Shown: positions 1 to 12,207, numbered from the stretch's first letter. The stretch: DNA of 64,000 bases from Typhlomys cinereus (GCA_023101885.1 JALPQD010000641.1:597842-661841), one strand, 5' to 3'. Notes: generated by a model not told the origin, from the letters alone. Made by a program: numbers and translations.

Positions 1-930
1 GAGTCATATTATATTGTCAACTTCCACCTCACTGAAACAATCAATGTATTTATCCCAATCCCCTCACTAGAAATAGAAATTTCTTTAGGCAATGTTGGAG
101 TCTCTGAATATCAATTTCATCACTTGGTAAGTAAATTATAAGAAATGTTGCCAATTTATGCTTGAAAACTCATTACAGGAAACCAAATATAACATTTATT
201 TTTATTTAAAGATTAACTAGTGCAGTAGGAAAATGAGGTAAAAGAAGAAATAAAACTATCTTTGTTCAGAGATGTTATGATTTTCTACATAGAAAAACCC
301 AAAATCTAAAAAAAAGGAGAGTTCCTAGCACTCAAATAAGAGTTTGCAAAGCTGCAGGATTAGAAGAGGGTAAAAGTAGAATATACAAAGATCCCCTACA
401 TTCTTACACACCATTCTTACACACATATAAAACTTAATATTTGAAAATAGCAAGCACCATTTGCAACACCACCAATACATGGAGAATTTAGGTATAAATC
501 TAACAAAATATCCAAGCACTGAGTGCGGAATCTATAAAATACTGATGAAAGAAATAAAAAATTATGGAAATAGGTAGTCATTCTGTGTTTATGGATTGAA
601 TGACTCAGTATTGAGATGATAGCTCTCACTAGCTTCAGCTACAGTTTCAAGGAAAATTCTCCATAAACATTTTATAGCTAGCAGACGCTGACAATAAAAT
701 GCATATGGAAATGTAAAAGATTCGAAATAGCCAAAACAACTTTAAAGAGAAAAGCAAAACTATAAGATGCTACCAGATATCAAGATTTATTATAACACTA
801 CAATATGGAATGGTATTGGCATGTGGATAGACAAACGATTCATTCAAATAAATGGACAAATGAGTCATTCAAATAAAACGTGGTTTAGAAATAAAATCTC
901 CTGTCTATGAACGACTGACTTTTAACAAAG
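1..930. other. Flank with no recognised gene
   Basis: AT-rich sequence shared with 16426-17330. I see no gene. Some phrases near 240-300 and 660-860 look like very old L1 ORF2 (a string resembling ggaatggtattggc with a following aataaatgg), so part of it may be an ancient L1 remnant, but I cannot delimit it. Confidence 0.4.
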
Positions 931-969
931 AAACAAAGGCAGTGTTGTAATAATTTGGTGTTATACTAA

Positions 970-3110
970 AGGATGCTTCAGGAATGGGGGGAGCACTGGA
1001 AGAAAGGGAAGGAGAGGGGCGATATAAGACAGAGACTATAAAAACCTTAGTTGAAAGTGTAGGGAACTCCCTCAAGCTAATTGGCCTAGGCCAACAGTTC
1101 CTAAATGGACATCCAATAGCACAGTCACTACAACCAACACTCAACAGATGAGATCTTGTGAAATTAAGAGCTTCTGTTCAGATAAAGAGATAGTAACTCA
1201 AGCACAAAGGCAATCCACAGAATGGGAGAAAATCTTCACTAACCACATATCTGATAGAGCTCTATTATCCAGAGTACACAAAGAACTTAAAAAACTAAAC
1301 ACCAAGGAAACAAATAGCCCAATTAAAAAATGGGCCTTGGTTCTGTTCAGATAAAGAGATTGTAACACGAGCTCAAGGCAACCCACAGAATGGGAGAAAA
1401 CTTTCACGAACCACACATCCATAGAGCTCTACTGTCCAGAGTACACAAAGAACTTAGAAAACTAAACACCAAGGAAACCATGCCCAATTAAAAAATGGGC
1501 CCGGAACTTAAAAGAAACTTACCAGGGATGAAATAAATGTATAACAAATATCTGAAAAAATGCTCCATTCCTTAGCCATCAGGGAAATGCAAATCAAAAC
1601 TTCCTTGAGTTACCATCTCACCCCAGTCAGGATGGCAAAAATCCAACAATACAAACACAACAAATGCTGGAGAGGATGTGGAGAGAGGGGAACTCTCCTA
1701 CATTGCTGGTGGGAATGCAGGCCATATAGCCATTCTGGTGAGCCGTCTGGAGTCTTAAAGAAATAAGATTGAAATGCCATATGACTCTGGTATCCCACTT
1801 TTGGAATAACCCCCCATACAGCGAGGGTTCACCTCCATAGCACAAGCACGACCATGTTCATAGCAGCACTGTTTACAATAGCAAAGACATGGAATCAGCC
1901 CAAATGTCCAACAGTTGACGAGAGGATAAGGAACTGTGGTACATCATAACAATGGAGTACTACCAGCCATCAAAAATGATGAATTACTGGAATTTTCCGG
2001 GAAATGGATGTCATAGAAACAATTATATTAAGTGAAGTCATCCCAGACCCAGAAAATTAAGCGCCGTGTGTACTCCCATAGGGGCTCCCTAGTACCAAAC
2101 CCACCTAGCCCACCTAGAGACAGTAATTGCAAGGATTATGAACAGGAGGGATGGGGTAGGAGGGCCACACCAGAAACAAGGAGAGAAGGGACCATGTTAC
2201 AGCAGAGAAAATAGGCATCCATCAAGGACTCAAATAAGTAATGAGACATATCATTAAGTTCACAGACTTTTGTTCCTGATCATTTACTACGGAGGGGGTA
2301 TGATCTCACCAAAGAAGGAGGGCATAAGTCTGGCAGATAAAAAGTAACCGTGTGCAAATTGGTGTGATAGACCCCTCCTCACTGTGGTTTCCCACTTTAT
2401 ACATCTACCTTTGAATGTGCTTTTTCACAAGACTCTATTTACAGCTTTGTCTCTGGCCAGGGGTAACATACATGCCCACCAGGATGGAGTGAAGGCATTG
2501 CAGGAGCAACAAAACTGCAAAGAAAACCAACAAACCACATCCAGAACTTCAGAGACTATACAACCACCTAGAACTAGGCCAGCTTAATCTCTCCCCATCC
2601 TGAAGCTCAGGGAAATTTGCGGAAGAGGGGGCAGTAAAGTGTAAGAGCAAAAGGATGGAGGAGCAATGATATGTAAGTTACTCCATACAAGTTAGGGCTG
2701 AAGCAATCAAATGGGCTTTACATGCCCTGCGCATTGTCCAATACACTATTGAGCCCACAAAGTCCAGCATCTGCTAAAGGCACCAAGATGTTTGGAGGCA
2801 AGGATGGGCAGACACAGCAGTGTTCTATACCTAAGGGGAACACGGGAAAGTGTTTTAGGGAAAGGCCACTGGGTCCTTGTACATCATGCGAGAGGAGGCC
2901 AGAGGAAAATCAGGCATGCACAAGAAAGGACTCTCTGGGAATTGGGGCGGGAGGCACTGGGGGATGGGAAGGGAGGGGGGTGGGGAGAAGAGCAGGGGGT
3001 ACGGGGGGAGAGGAGGAGGGAGGAACTGGTGTACCCATTAAGTTTGTATGAGCTGAAATAATAATAAAAAATGTATTAAAAAATTAAAAAAAAGAAAAAA
3101 AAAGAAAAAG
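970..3110 (+). mobile_element. Composite 5'-truncated L1 (ORF2 C-terminus plus 3' UTR)
   Basis: Plus-strand L1. A short piece resembling L1 3' UTR (970-1018, with 'aaaggatgct' followed by a G-rich run) is joined to the end of ORF2 (about 1020-2095). A complete 3' UTR follows, with its polypurine G-rich tract (2940-3025), the 'taagtttgtatgagc' end motif and an A-rich tail (3057-3123). Inside ORF2 a segment of about 169 bp is repeated (1172-1340 and 1341-1508). The second unit is closer to other L1 copies in this window than the first, which suggests joining of two L1s rather than simple duplication. The same structure recurs at 17345-19520. Confidence 0.85.
1020..2095 (+). pseudogene. L1 ORF2 C-terminal fragment, frame broken
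   Basis: Readable pieces in different frames match the L1 ORF2p C-terminus. Residues such as FCSDKEIVTQAQRQ, EWEKIFTNHISDRALLSRVHK, the stretch before [10 protein letters not shown], and [18 protein letters not shown] are all present. ORF2p is the endonuclease/reverse transcriptase of L1, and this part is the thumb-distal, cysteine-rich C-terminal region. Frames change several times and stops interrupt it, so no protein can be made. The reverse transcriptase and endonuclease are absent. Some of the frame changes may be sequencing indels, because this block is noisy. Confidence 0.85.
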
Positions 3111-3117
3111 TAAAAAA

Positions 3118-3535
3118 AAAAAAATGGGCCTTGGAACTTAAAAGAAACTTTGCATGACTTGCACAATGACCAACGCATTATTGACCCCTCAAAGTCTAGC
3201 ATGGACTGAAGGCACTAGGATCCTTAGAATCAAGGGATTAACAGCCACAATAGTGTTCCTATACTTAAGGAGAACACAAGAAAGAGTTCGGAAATGCCAC
3301 TGAGTCCTTACACCTCATCAGAGAGGAGGACCCAGAGGAAGGTTTGACATACACATTAAAGGATGCTCCAGGGATCTGGGGGGGGGGGCACTGGGAAAAT
3401 AGGGAGGAGGGGGGAAGAAAGGAAGGGAAAAAGGGGGAGTGGGCAAGGGGGTCCAGGAATGGGTGAAGGGAGGGAGGGAACCGGGGTACCTATTAAGTTT
3501 GTATGGTGGAAATAAAAATAAAAAAATAATTAAAA
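3118..3535 (+). mobile_element. L1 3' end of a second subfamily
   Basis: It starts with a short ORF2-like scrap ('aaatgggccttggaact'), then a 3' UTR beginning 'gcatgacttgcacaatga'. This is not the type found in the preceding element (which has 'ctttgcatgccctgcgcaat'). It resembles the reverse complement of 38030-38465, 47441-47812 and 50250-50670. It ends with 'aagtttgtatggtgg' and an A-rich tail. It abuts the previous L1 tail directly. Confidence 0.75.
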
Positions 3536-3544
3536 TTTTTTTTT

Positions 3545-3680
3545 AAAAATGGAGGGAGAGGGGGAAGGGAAAAGGAAAAGGGGGGAGGGGGCAAGGGGAT
3601 CCAGGGAAGGGTGGAGGGAGGGAGGGGAATGGGGTACTTATCAACTTTGTATGAGTGGAAGAAATAAATAATAATAATAA
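3545..3680 (+). mobile_element. Short L1 3' UTR terminus, G-rich
   Basis: A polypurine tract followed by 'tcaactttgtatgagtgg' and an AATAAT-rich tail. It is the last 130 bp or so of an L1 3' UTR, the third 3' end in a row in this pile-up. Confidence 0.65.
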
Positions 3681-3717
3681 TTTGGTGTTGTAATAATTTG
3701 ATATACATGTGAAAATA

Positions 3718-4725
3718 GACTCCAACAAGAACAAACCCCGCGAAAAAGGCCAAGAAGCCCCACCCAGGATTAAAGACTTTCAAAATATGATCATTACCAT
3801 GTTCAATACTATGAAAGAGGAAATCCGGGAGGAATTACATAATCGAATCAATCGCTTTGAAGAGCAACACAACAGACATCTGGAGGAGTTGAGAAAAACA
3901 GGCAAGAAACAAAAAGTGGCATAGAACAGTTAAAAAAACTCAAGCAGAGTTTAAAACTGAGCTAAAAGACAAGTTATCTTCAACCCAGAACGCCACAGAG
4001 AGTCTTATCAACAGAACTAATGGAAGCAGAAAACAGAATTTCAGACCTTGAAGATAAAGTGGGAGTACTAACCAGCTCAATGGAAGAGGTTGTTAAAGCC
4101 AAAAAGATACTGAGAGAAATATCCAAGAGATATGGGACACCCTGAGAAGCCTAACATGCGTATTCAGGAATACCGGAGCAAGAATCTCAAATACCACCCT
4201 GAGGAAATTTTTCAAACGATCATCAAGGAAAACTTCCTCATCTAAAAAAAGAGAGGCCCATTCATAACAAGAGGCATCCGCACCCCAAACAGATACGACC
4301 AAAAGAAGCACACCGCGGCAAATAATAGTTAAAACACTCCACATTCAAGATAAAGAACTGTGGATGAGAGCTTCAAGGGAGAAAAAACAAGTCACTTTTA
4401 AAGGCAAACCTATTAAAATAACTAATGACTTCTCAGTCGAAACAGTAAAAGCAAGAGAAGCTTGAGAGAATACTTCAATATTGAATGAGCAAAAATGTCA
4501 ACCCAGGCTGATTTACCCTGCAAAACTACAGTCATGATCGAGGGAGAAAGAAAAATTCCAGCACAAAGACAACTTTAAGGGATACATGGCCACCAAACCA
4601 GGCCTTCAAAAAACTGCTAGAAATGATACTCAAGCGTGGAAGAAAAAAACAGGCATATCCAGGAGAACAGAAGGCAATATAAACACCATTAAAAGCGAAG
4701 CAATAACTTATAAAAGCTACTAAAC
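3718..4725 (+). pseudogene. L1 ORF1 pseudogene (copy A1)
   Basis: ORF1p is the RNA-binding trimeric chaperone of L1. The readable N-terminal piece (3709-3924) has the coiled-coil start MFNTMKEEIREEL and RFEEQHNRHLEELRKT. Later pieces, in other frames, match the RNA-recognition region and the C-terminal domain (around 4330-4450, 'ACT AAT GAC TTC TCA' encoding TNDFS). Indels break the frame repeatedly. The first 28 or so codons are missing by 5' truncation. Confidence 0.8.
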
Positions 4726-4732
4726 ATAATAA

Positions 4733-7700
4733 ATGTCTGGAATAACAATAGTTTCCCATTATAACACTAAATGTTAATGACTTAATTCACCCGATCAAGA
4801 GACACAGATTACAAACTTGGATAAAAATCACAATCCATCAATCGTTTGCCTGCAGGAAACCCATCTCACCACAAAAGATAGGCACGCTCTAAAAATAAAG
4901 GCTGGTCAACAATTCTACAAGCAAATGGAAGCAGAAAACAGGCAGGGTAGCCTTATGCTATCAGACAAGTGGATTTCAAACCAAAAAAAATTATAAGAGA
5001 CACGGATGGATATACATTAGTCAGAGGTACAATTCACCAGGAAGATTTCACAATACTGAAACATATATGCACCCAATACGGGCCCCCCCACATTCATTAA
5101 GAAAACCCTACAGCGTCTAAAGCAAGAAATCAACCCCCAAACGATAATCTTCTTGGGGACTTCAACACCGCCCTCTCAACATGGGATAGAAACAGCAGGT
5201 CAAAAGCTTAACAGAGACACTTTGGAACTTATCAACCCTGAAAGAAATGGACCTCACAGATCTCTATCGAACTTTTCACCCAGCACCAAAGAATAACACA
5301 TTTTTCTCAGCAGCACATGGAACTTTCTCCAAAATAGATCACATATGGGCCACAAAATGAATCTACACATATACAAGAAAGTTGAAATTTTAACCTTGTG
5401 CCCTATCAACCACCACGGCCTAAAGCTGGACATCCACAACACATCAAACAAGAGAAAATGCACTAACTCCTGGAAACTTAACACTATGATGCTGAATGAG
5501 AACTGGATTCAGGAAGAAATTAAAAGGAAATTCAAGATTTCCTGAAAGTGAATGAAACGAAAATACAACTTACCAAAATCTCTGGGACACAAGAAAGCTG
5601 TTCTAAGAGGTAAGTTCATAGCTCTTAATGCCCCGTCAAAAAAGGAAACATCAAGAAATAAACAACTTAACAATGCAGCTTAAGCTTTAGAAAACTAGAG
5701 CAATCTGATCCTAAAAGCAGTAGAAGAGAAGAGATTAGCAAAATAGGGGAGAAATATCTGAAATCGAGACTAAGAAAACAGATGAAAAATCAACCAATCA
5801 AAAGAGCTGGTTCTTTGAAAAATCCACAGATTGATACACCCCAGCTAAACAACCAAAAAAAGCCAAGAGAGAGAAACCCAAATTAACAAAATTGAAATGA
5901 ACATGGATTATCATACGGATACCCAAGAAATCCAGAGAATTATAACATCATAATTTCAAAAACTTATACTCTGTGAAGTTTGACAACAAAAGAGATGGAT
6001 GAATTTCTAAGTATACACAACTTACCTAAATTGAATCAGGAAGTGTGAATTATTAAATAGTCCTATATAACATATAAGGAAATTGAGGAAGTAATCCGAA
6101 TCTCCCACAAAAATGTCCTGGACCAGATGGATTCAGCACAGAGTTCTACAAGACATTTAAGGAGTTAATAACACCAATACTCCTTAAACTGTTCCACAAA
6201 TAGCAAAGGAAGGAACACTACCAAATTCCTTCTATGAAGCTAATACGTTTTAATCCCAAAACCTAAAAAGATTCACTTAAAAAAGAAAACTATAGGCCGA
6301 TCTCCCTGATGAACACACGACGCAAAGATTCTCAACAAAGTCTTAGCAAATCGGATTCAAAAACATATTAAAGATCATTCATGGGGACCAAGTGGCTTCA
6401 TCCCGGCACACAAGGTTGGTTCAACAACGCAAATCAATAATTGTAATTCATCATGTAAACCAGTCCAAAGTCCAAGACCACATGATACTCCTCGAAGATG
6501 GCAGAAAAAGCTTTTGAAAAGACCAAACAGCCTTTTATGATCAAACAGCTAGAGACAGTAGGAAGGGAGGAACCTTTATCATATAAAAAAGCTGTATACA
6601 ACAAGCCCACAGCAAGGATTATGCTCAATGGGGAACAATTGGAAGCATTCCCACTTCGATCAGGAACAAGACAAGGCTGTCCACTCCACCACTTCTATTC
6701 AATATTGTACTTGAAGTCTTAGCCGAAGCCATAAGACAAGAAGGGACATAATGAGGGATTCAATTGGCAAGGAAGAAGTCAAGCTATCTCTATTTGCAGA
6801 TGACATGATCTTATACCTGAGTGATCCCAAAAACTCCACCAGGAAGCTCCTGGAACTAATTGAGAAGTTCAGCAGGGTGGCAGGATACAAAATAAATGTG
6901 CAAAAATCAGAGGCCTTCCTATATGCCCAGAATGAAAGAAGTGAAAAAGCTGAGAGAAACCATGCCATTTACTAAACCCCTAAAAAAAATGAAAATACCT
7001 TGGTATAAACCTAACTAAGGAGGTAAAAGACCTTTACAATGAAAATTTAAAACCCTAGAAAGAATTGCAGAAGACACCAGAAGGTGGAAAGACATCCTCC
7101 TTGTTCCTGGATTGGCAGAATCAACATTGTAAAAATGACCTACCTCTAAAGCATAATACAGATTCAATGCTATACCAATCAAAATCCCAAAGAATTCTTC
7201 AAAAAGTTGACCAAACAATCTCAAAGTTCATTTGGAGGCACAAAAGACCCAGGAAGCCAAAACAACCTGAGTAACAAAACACAGCTGGAGGTATTACCAT
7301 ACCAAACCTAAGTCTAACTACAAATCCATAGTTATAAAGACAGCCTGGTACTGGCTCCAAAATAGACACACAGATCAATGGATAAGGATTGAAGACCCAG
7401 ATATAAGCCCACAAAGTTACAGCCATTTGGTCTTTGACAAAGGGGCCCAAAGAATCCAATGGAAAAAGAACAGCATCTTCAACAAATGGTGCTGGCAAAA
7501 CTGGATCTCCACATGCAGAAGATTAAAGCTGGACCCGTACTTGTCACCATGTACAAGACTTAATTCCAAGGGATCAAGGACCTTGATATCAGGCCAGAGA
7601 CTTTAAAAACCATAGTTGAAAAGATAGGGAACTCCCTCGAGCTGGTTGGGCTAGGCCAACATTTCCAACAGACATCCAATGGCAAGTCACTGCTACAACT

Positions 7701-8495
7701 CTCAACAGTTGGGATTCTGTGAAATTAAAGAGCTTCTGTTCAGATAAAGAGATTGTAACACGAGCTCAAAGGCAACCCACAGAATGGGAGAAAATCTTCA
7801 CTAACCACATATCGACAGAGCTCTACTGTCCAGAGTGCACAAAGAACTTAGAAAATTAAACTCCAAGGAAAACACTGGCCAATTAAAAATGGGCCCTGGA
7901 ACTTCAAAGAAACTTTACCAGGGATGAAATTAAAATGTCTAAACAATTATCTTAAAAAATGCTCCACTTCCTTCGCCATCAGGGAAATGCAAATCAAAAC
8001 TTCCCTGAGATATCATCTCACCCCGGTCAGGATGGCAAAAATCCACAATACAAACAACAACAAATGCTGGAGAGGATGTGGAGAGAGGGGAACTCTCCTA
8101 CATTGTTGTGGGAATGCAGGCTCATACAGCCACTCTGGCGAGCCGTCGGAGATTCTTAAAGAAATTAAAGATTGAAATGCCATATTAACCCTGCTATCCC
8201 ACTTTTGGGAATAACCCCCCAAGCAGCAAAGGTTCGCCTCGATAGCACAAGCCGACCATGTTCATAGCAGCACTGTTTCAATAGCAAAGTCATGGAATCA
8301 ACCTAAATGTCCAACAGTTGACGAGGGGATAAGGAAACTGTGGTACATCTATACAATGGAGTACTACTCAGCCATCAAAAACGATGATTACTGGAATTTG
8401 CTGGGAAAGGATGTCATTAAAAGAATTATATTAAGTGAAGTATCCCAAACCCAGAAAATTAAGCGCCGTAGTACTCCCTAATAGGTGGCTCCTAG
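4733..8495 (+). pseudogene. L1 ORF2 pseudogene (copy A1)
   Basis: Starts at an ATG encoding MSG, as in the minus-strand full-length copy, and ends at a TAG after a GGS-like C-terminus. The order of domains is normal: endonuclease (about 4750-5450), reverse transcriptase (about 6000-6960) and C-terminal region (7300-8490). The fragment at 6751-6975 reads [13 protein letters not shown], so the FADD catalytic motif is present. At 6660-6695 the motif SGTRQGCPL is readable. Dozens of indels and stops make it non-coding as written. How many are real and how many are sequencing noise cannot be told from this window. Confidence 0.85.
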
Positions 8496-9589
8496 TACCA
8501 AACTCAACCACCCAGCCCCATGGGACTCAAAAGTAAACCTATGTAACACAGTAATTGCAAGGATTATGAACAAGAGAGATGGGTTAGGAGGCCACACCAG
8601 AACAAAGAGAGAGGAGACCATGTTACGAGAGAAAATAGGCCTCCATGAAGTTCTGCAAGTAAGTAATGAGAAACAGGTTAAGTTCACAGACCTTCTTTTC
8701 CTGATCCACAAGAAGGGGAGGGCATATACTACAGATAAAAAGTAATCATTTTGCAAATGGGTGATGGACCCCTCTCCAGTGAGGTTTCCTACTCTTATTA
8801 CATCTACCCTTGAATGTGCTATTACAACAGACTCCAGTTTAACAGCTTTTTGTCTCTGGCCAGGGGGTGACATACAGTGCCCAGCAGAATGGAGTGAAGG
8901 GATTGCAGGAGCAGCAAAACTGCAAAAGAAAATCAACAAACCACAATCCAGAACCAGAGACTCTAATCAATCACATAGAACAGACAGCCTAATCTCTCCC
9001 CATCCTGGGCCAGGGACATTTGCGGAAGAGGGGGGGTAAGATTGTAAGAGCAAAAGGATGGGAGGAGCAACGATTTGCAGATTCTCAACAATAGTTGGGG
9101 CCAAAGCAATCATAATGGAACTTTGCATGCCCTGCGCAATGTCCAGCGCACTGTTGCCCTCATAAGTCTAGCATCTGATAAGGGCACCGAGACCCTGGAG
9201 GCAAGGGATTGACAGCCAATGTAGTGATCTTAGCTTAAGGGGAACAAAGAAAGGGCTTATGGAAATGCCACTGGGTCCTTTATGTCATCGGAGAGGAGGA
9301 CACAGTGGAGAGTTAGGCACACACAATAAAGGACTATCTGGGAATTGGGGGGAGGCACTGGGGGAAGGGAGGGGGAAGAGGGGGGGGAGGGAACTGGTAA
9401 AAAAATTTTTAAAATGTATAATTAATTTTTAATAAAAAAAAAAAATGGGAGAGGGGGAAGGGAAAAAAGGGGGAGGGGCGCAGGGTCCAGGGAAGTGGAG
9501 GAGGGAGGGGAATGGGGTACTTATCACCTTGTTGGTGGAGATAATATTATTTTTGTGTTGTATTTGATATACTGTGATATAGAAGATAC

Positions 9590-10280
9590 ATTCTACATAT
9601 ACACAAAATTAACTTAAGATGAATTAGAAAATTTAATGCAAACCTTCTAATAATGAAATTCATTGAAAAATTATATAAAAAGATACTTGTTACCTTAAAT
9701 TGGATAATTTCTTAAATGTGATGCAGAGACTGCATTTGTTTTAAAAAATGAATTGAGTGATTGATTCCAGTAAAAAAGATTATATCCTTTTAAAGGACTT
9801 GGTTAACAGGAAGAAAAAAAATCAAAGCCTAGTAAAAAGTTCTTGAAAATTAGAGTGAATTGAAGATTGTATATGCAATTTATGTAATGAGCTCTCAAAA
9901 TGCAACAATACAAAAACAGGCAACAATAAAAATGGTTAAAAAATTTGAAGTGGCATGTGGCCAGATGTATATGAATTGTCAATAAATAAAATGAATAAAT
10001 GTTCAGCATTATCATTTGATTCCACATGTCAAAGTCATGGCAATATATCACTATACACATACTAAATGGCTAAAACTAAAATAGCAAACCATTTAAAGTG
10101 TTTGTAAATGAACAGATTCTTTGGATTTTTTGACTCTTCCATCCCTACTACTGTGGTTCTGATTTTTATGAACTCTAGTCTTTAGTAGCAACATATTTCC
10201 CTCACAGAACTCCCTGATTTTGCTCCTGTTCGCAATCAGCAACAAAAATCTAAAACTTACCACAACCACAGCCTCTCCTG
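9590..10280. other. AT-rich sequence with an old L1 remnant
   Basis: No gene seen. 9945-10090 resembles a decayed plus-strand L1 ORF2 end ('aaatgttcagcattatcatttg', then 'actaaatggctaaaactaaaa'). The remainder has no recognisable structure. From about here sequence quality appears normal again. Confidence 0.45.
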
Positions 10281-10470
10281 TTTACTTGACTCCCTCATTA
10301 TTTCAATGATAAAAGCTAATACTTCTTAGTATGGTAGTCTAATACCTTTCATGATCTGACCCCTGGATTTTTTGGTCTAGACTTTCCATGTACCCTCATT
10401 CACACTGTCTTCTCTCTGTTTACTTTCAAAGACTGCATTGCATGCCTCTTTGCCTTATGTGGCTTATGCC
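10280..10470 (+). mobile_element. L2 LINE remnant
   Basis: Contains 'cctttcatgatctgacccct' followed by pyrimidine-rich sequence and 'cctctttgccttatgt'. This order resembles the mammal-wide L2 3' end (catgatctggcccct ... cctttgcacttgctgt). It is strongly diverged, so the assignment is provisional. Confidence 0.45.
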
Positions 10471-10504
10471 ACTCTTGAATCAAACATACGTTGTTTTATA
10501 GCCC

Positions 10505-10680
10505 CTTTTAAAATTGGTCTCACTCTCACTCTTGCTCTTGCTCATTCTCCCTACCTCCCTCTTCCTCTTCCTCTTATTTTCCTCTTGTCCTTCCCTCTCC
10601 CTCTTTCTTTCTTTTTCACACATTTTTTCTCTCCTTCTCTGCTATGTGTGTGTGTGTGTGCACGCACACGCACGTGTGCA
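10505..10680 (+). repeat. Pyrimidine tract followed by (TG)n and CACG/CGTG
   Basis: A CT-rich stretch (10515-10643) grades into a short TG repeat and a mixed 'cacgcacacgcacgtg' segment. Open frames across it are low-complexity artefacts. Confidence 0.85.
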
Positions 10681-11224
10681 CTTTTTTCGGACAATTTTAA
10701 AGCATTTGTCAGGATTCAAGTATTCCATCATTTTTTTTTGTGATTCTGTCTTCCAATCATTGCCTTTTCTGTGTCCTGGTAATACTTGACTTTTAACCAA
10801 GCTATATAATATTTGTAGTGGTTGTTATGAGGACCAGTCTAGATGTCTGCCTCTCTTACTATTCTAGAGCCCTTAAATTGTGGCATTGTGTATTTAATAA
10901 CTATCATAGTGATCACAGTACCTAATTTGAAACTGGAGTTCAGTAAATATTTGATAAGAATGAAATACTTTGAACATATTTTATATCTACCCTAAAGCCT
11001 TTCAGCTTTATCACGTCTGGCTCTACTCAGTGTTGAAATGATGGATGGTTTGGTGAAACACTTGCCTACAGTAAAAGCTTAATCATTAGGGCCTCCAAAT
11101 AGGAAAGTGTCATGAAGAATCATCTGGGAACTTGCATATATGCTATGCCTTGGCATTGATCAAAATGATGCTTTTCAAAAGTGGCAAACTGAACACAAAT
11201 AAACTCTGATCTGGAAAGATTTCT

Positions 11225-11460
11225 TCTGCTTCCTGATTATAGAAGCACACAATGTGATCAGCTGCCTTGGGCTCCTGTCAACATGCTTTCCCTACCGTGA
11301 TGGAATGTGCCTTCAAACCCTGAGCCAATGGAAACCCTTCTCCATTGGGGAGCTTCCTGTCAACTATTTGGTCACAGCGGTGAGAAAAGTTACCAATCAG
11401 CCTTCATTCCTTCTGTTTCTCATATTCTTACAGCAGCATCACATGCTAGCTTATATCAGT
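11225..11460 (+). mobile_element. MaLR-like LTR 3' part (provisional)
   Basis: The order 'ctgtcaacatgctttccct', 'gatggaatgtgcc', 'tgagccaatggaaacccttc', 'cacagcggtgagaaaagttacca' matches the common rodent LTR-type end (gccatgatggact ... gtgagccaaaataaaccctt ... cacagcaacagaaaagtaact). The class is assigned from memory and is provisional. No internal proviral genes are present. Confidence 0.5.
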
Positions 11461-11519
11461 TAAAAAAGAAAAAGCAGACAGACCTAAACAGGACATCTAA
11501 ATGACCCACCCACCCACAA

Positions 11520-11716
11520 CAAGACTCAGGAAGCACCTTGGAAGAGGGAGCAAAGAGACTGTAAGAGCCTGAAAGGGAGACAAGGGTATGGCTAGACACT
11601 GTCTTCTGGACAAGGCAGGGCTGTTAGATTCATAAGTTCACAACAGTTATGCATGTTTCCACAAGATCTATAAAGGATTTGTTCTATGACCATTTCCCCA
11701 TGGAAGGGAAAGATCT
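11520..11716 (+). mobile_element. Lx-like old rodent L1 3' UTR, cut by the gap
   Basis: Contains 'cttggaagagggagc..agactgtaagagcc', then 'cactgtcttctggacaaggcagggc' and 'tcataagttcacaacag', in the same order as the better-preserved copy at 27660-27800. The assembly gap truncates it. Confidence 0.6.
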
Positions 11717-11726
11717 NNNNNNNNNN
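11717..11726. other. Assembly gap (10 N)
   Basis: Ten ambiguous bases, a typical placeholder for a gap of unknown size. The sequence immediately after it is the start of block B1, and the same base begins B2 at 24299. Confidence 0.99.
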
Positions 11727-11789
11727 GAAGCCCAGCCATGGTGGGTGGATTAGGCCCTGGAATAAAATACAGACACCTTATTGACAGAG

Positions 11790-12030
11790 TTGGCATCCTT
11801 TTGTATACTTGGCCAGACATGCTGGTCTGGCAAGTAAGGATCGTCCCTCTGTCAACTGTTATGTAGAGATGGTGTGGCCAGTTCCCACGGCCCTGGTGTT
11901 GGCGTGAGCTCTCCTGTCAAGTTGGACAGAGAACTGTAACCAGATAATCGTAAGAGACAATAAACCCGTTGTTCCTTTAAGCTGCTTGATGGTCATTATC
12001 AGAATTATGCAGGCCGACCGCAACAATAAC
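11790..12030 (+). mobile_element. MaLR-like LTR end (block B1)
   Basis: Has 'ctgtaaccagataatcgtaagagacaataaaccc', with the spacing of LTR-type 'tgtgagccaaaataaaccc' ends, followed by 'gttgttcctttaagctgctt'. Diverged, so provisional. Repeated at about 24362-24595. Confidence 0.4.
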
Positions 12031-12125
12031 TTAACAAAAATGTTGATACATTGTACAGAATGGGAGGAATTAAGGATGCTGCTGATATTAGGTGTGAACA
12101 TTTGGAAATTATGGTGCCATTTACT

Positions 12126-12128
12126 GGA

Positions 12129-12207
<79 letters not shown>
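12126..12207 (+). repeat. (GAAA)n microsatellite (B1)
   Basis: About 80 bp of GAAA repeat with one interruption. The B2 counterpart (24703-24785) has a different interruption, near its 3' end. The K-E-R-rich open frame across it is low complexity, not a gene. Confidence 0.97.

Larger units (their letters stand above)
1..7640. repeat. Duplicated block A, first copy (A1)
   Basis: This stretch aligns over its whole length, in the same direction, with 16426-24298. The match includes the non-L1 flank (1-930) and the order of the L1 pieces. Differences are mostly single-base insertions and deletions, often in homopolymers, rather than substitutions. That is the pattern of uncorrected long-read consensus. 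The block runs off the left edge of the window, so its true start is unseen. The L1 content is listed separately. Confidence 0.9.
3718..9551 (+). mobile_element. Nearly full-length L1, 5' end truncated inside ORF1
   Basis: Plus-strand L1 with most of ORF1, all of ORF2 and the 3' UTR. Compared with the minus-strand copy at 57249-63393 it lacks the 5' UTR and about the first 28 codons of ORF1. A candidate target-site duplication flanks it: 3682-3717 against 9552-9582, both reading roughly 'gtgttgta..tttgatatac' with several indels. The 3' end carries a variant tail ('ggtaaaaaaatttttaa') also seen at 42740-42800, so those two copies may belong to one lineage. It is riddled with small indels. Confidence 0.85.

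Noticed and set aside
8478..8939. 153-codon minus-strand frame
   Set aside because: It is antisense to an L1 3' UTR in the noisy block. Its counterparts at 39001-39304 and 43294-43476 are only shorter frames.
10438..10789. Leu/Ser-rich open frames of about 100 codons
   Set aside because: They cross a CT-rich tract and a TG/CACG microsatellite, with no gene-like features.
12126..12207. Lys/Glu/Arg-rich protein
   Set aside because: It is the translation of a GAAA microsatellite.
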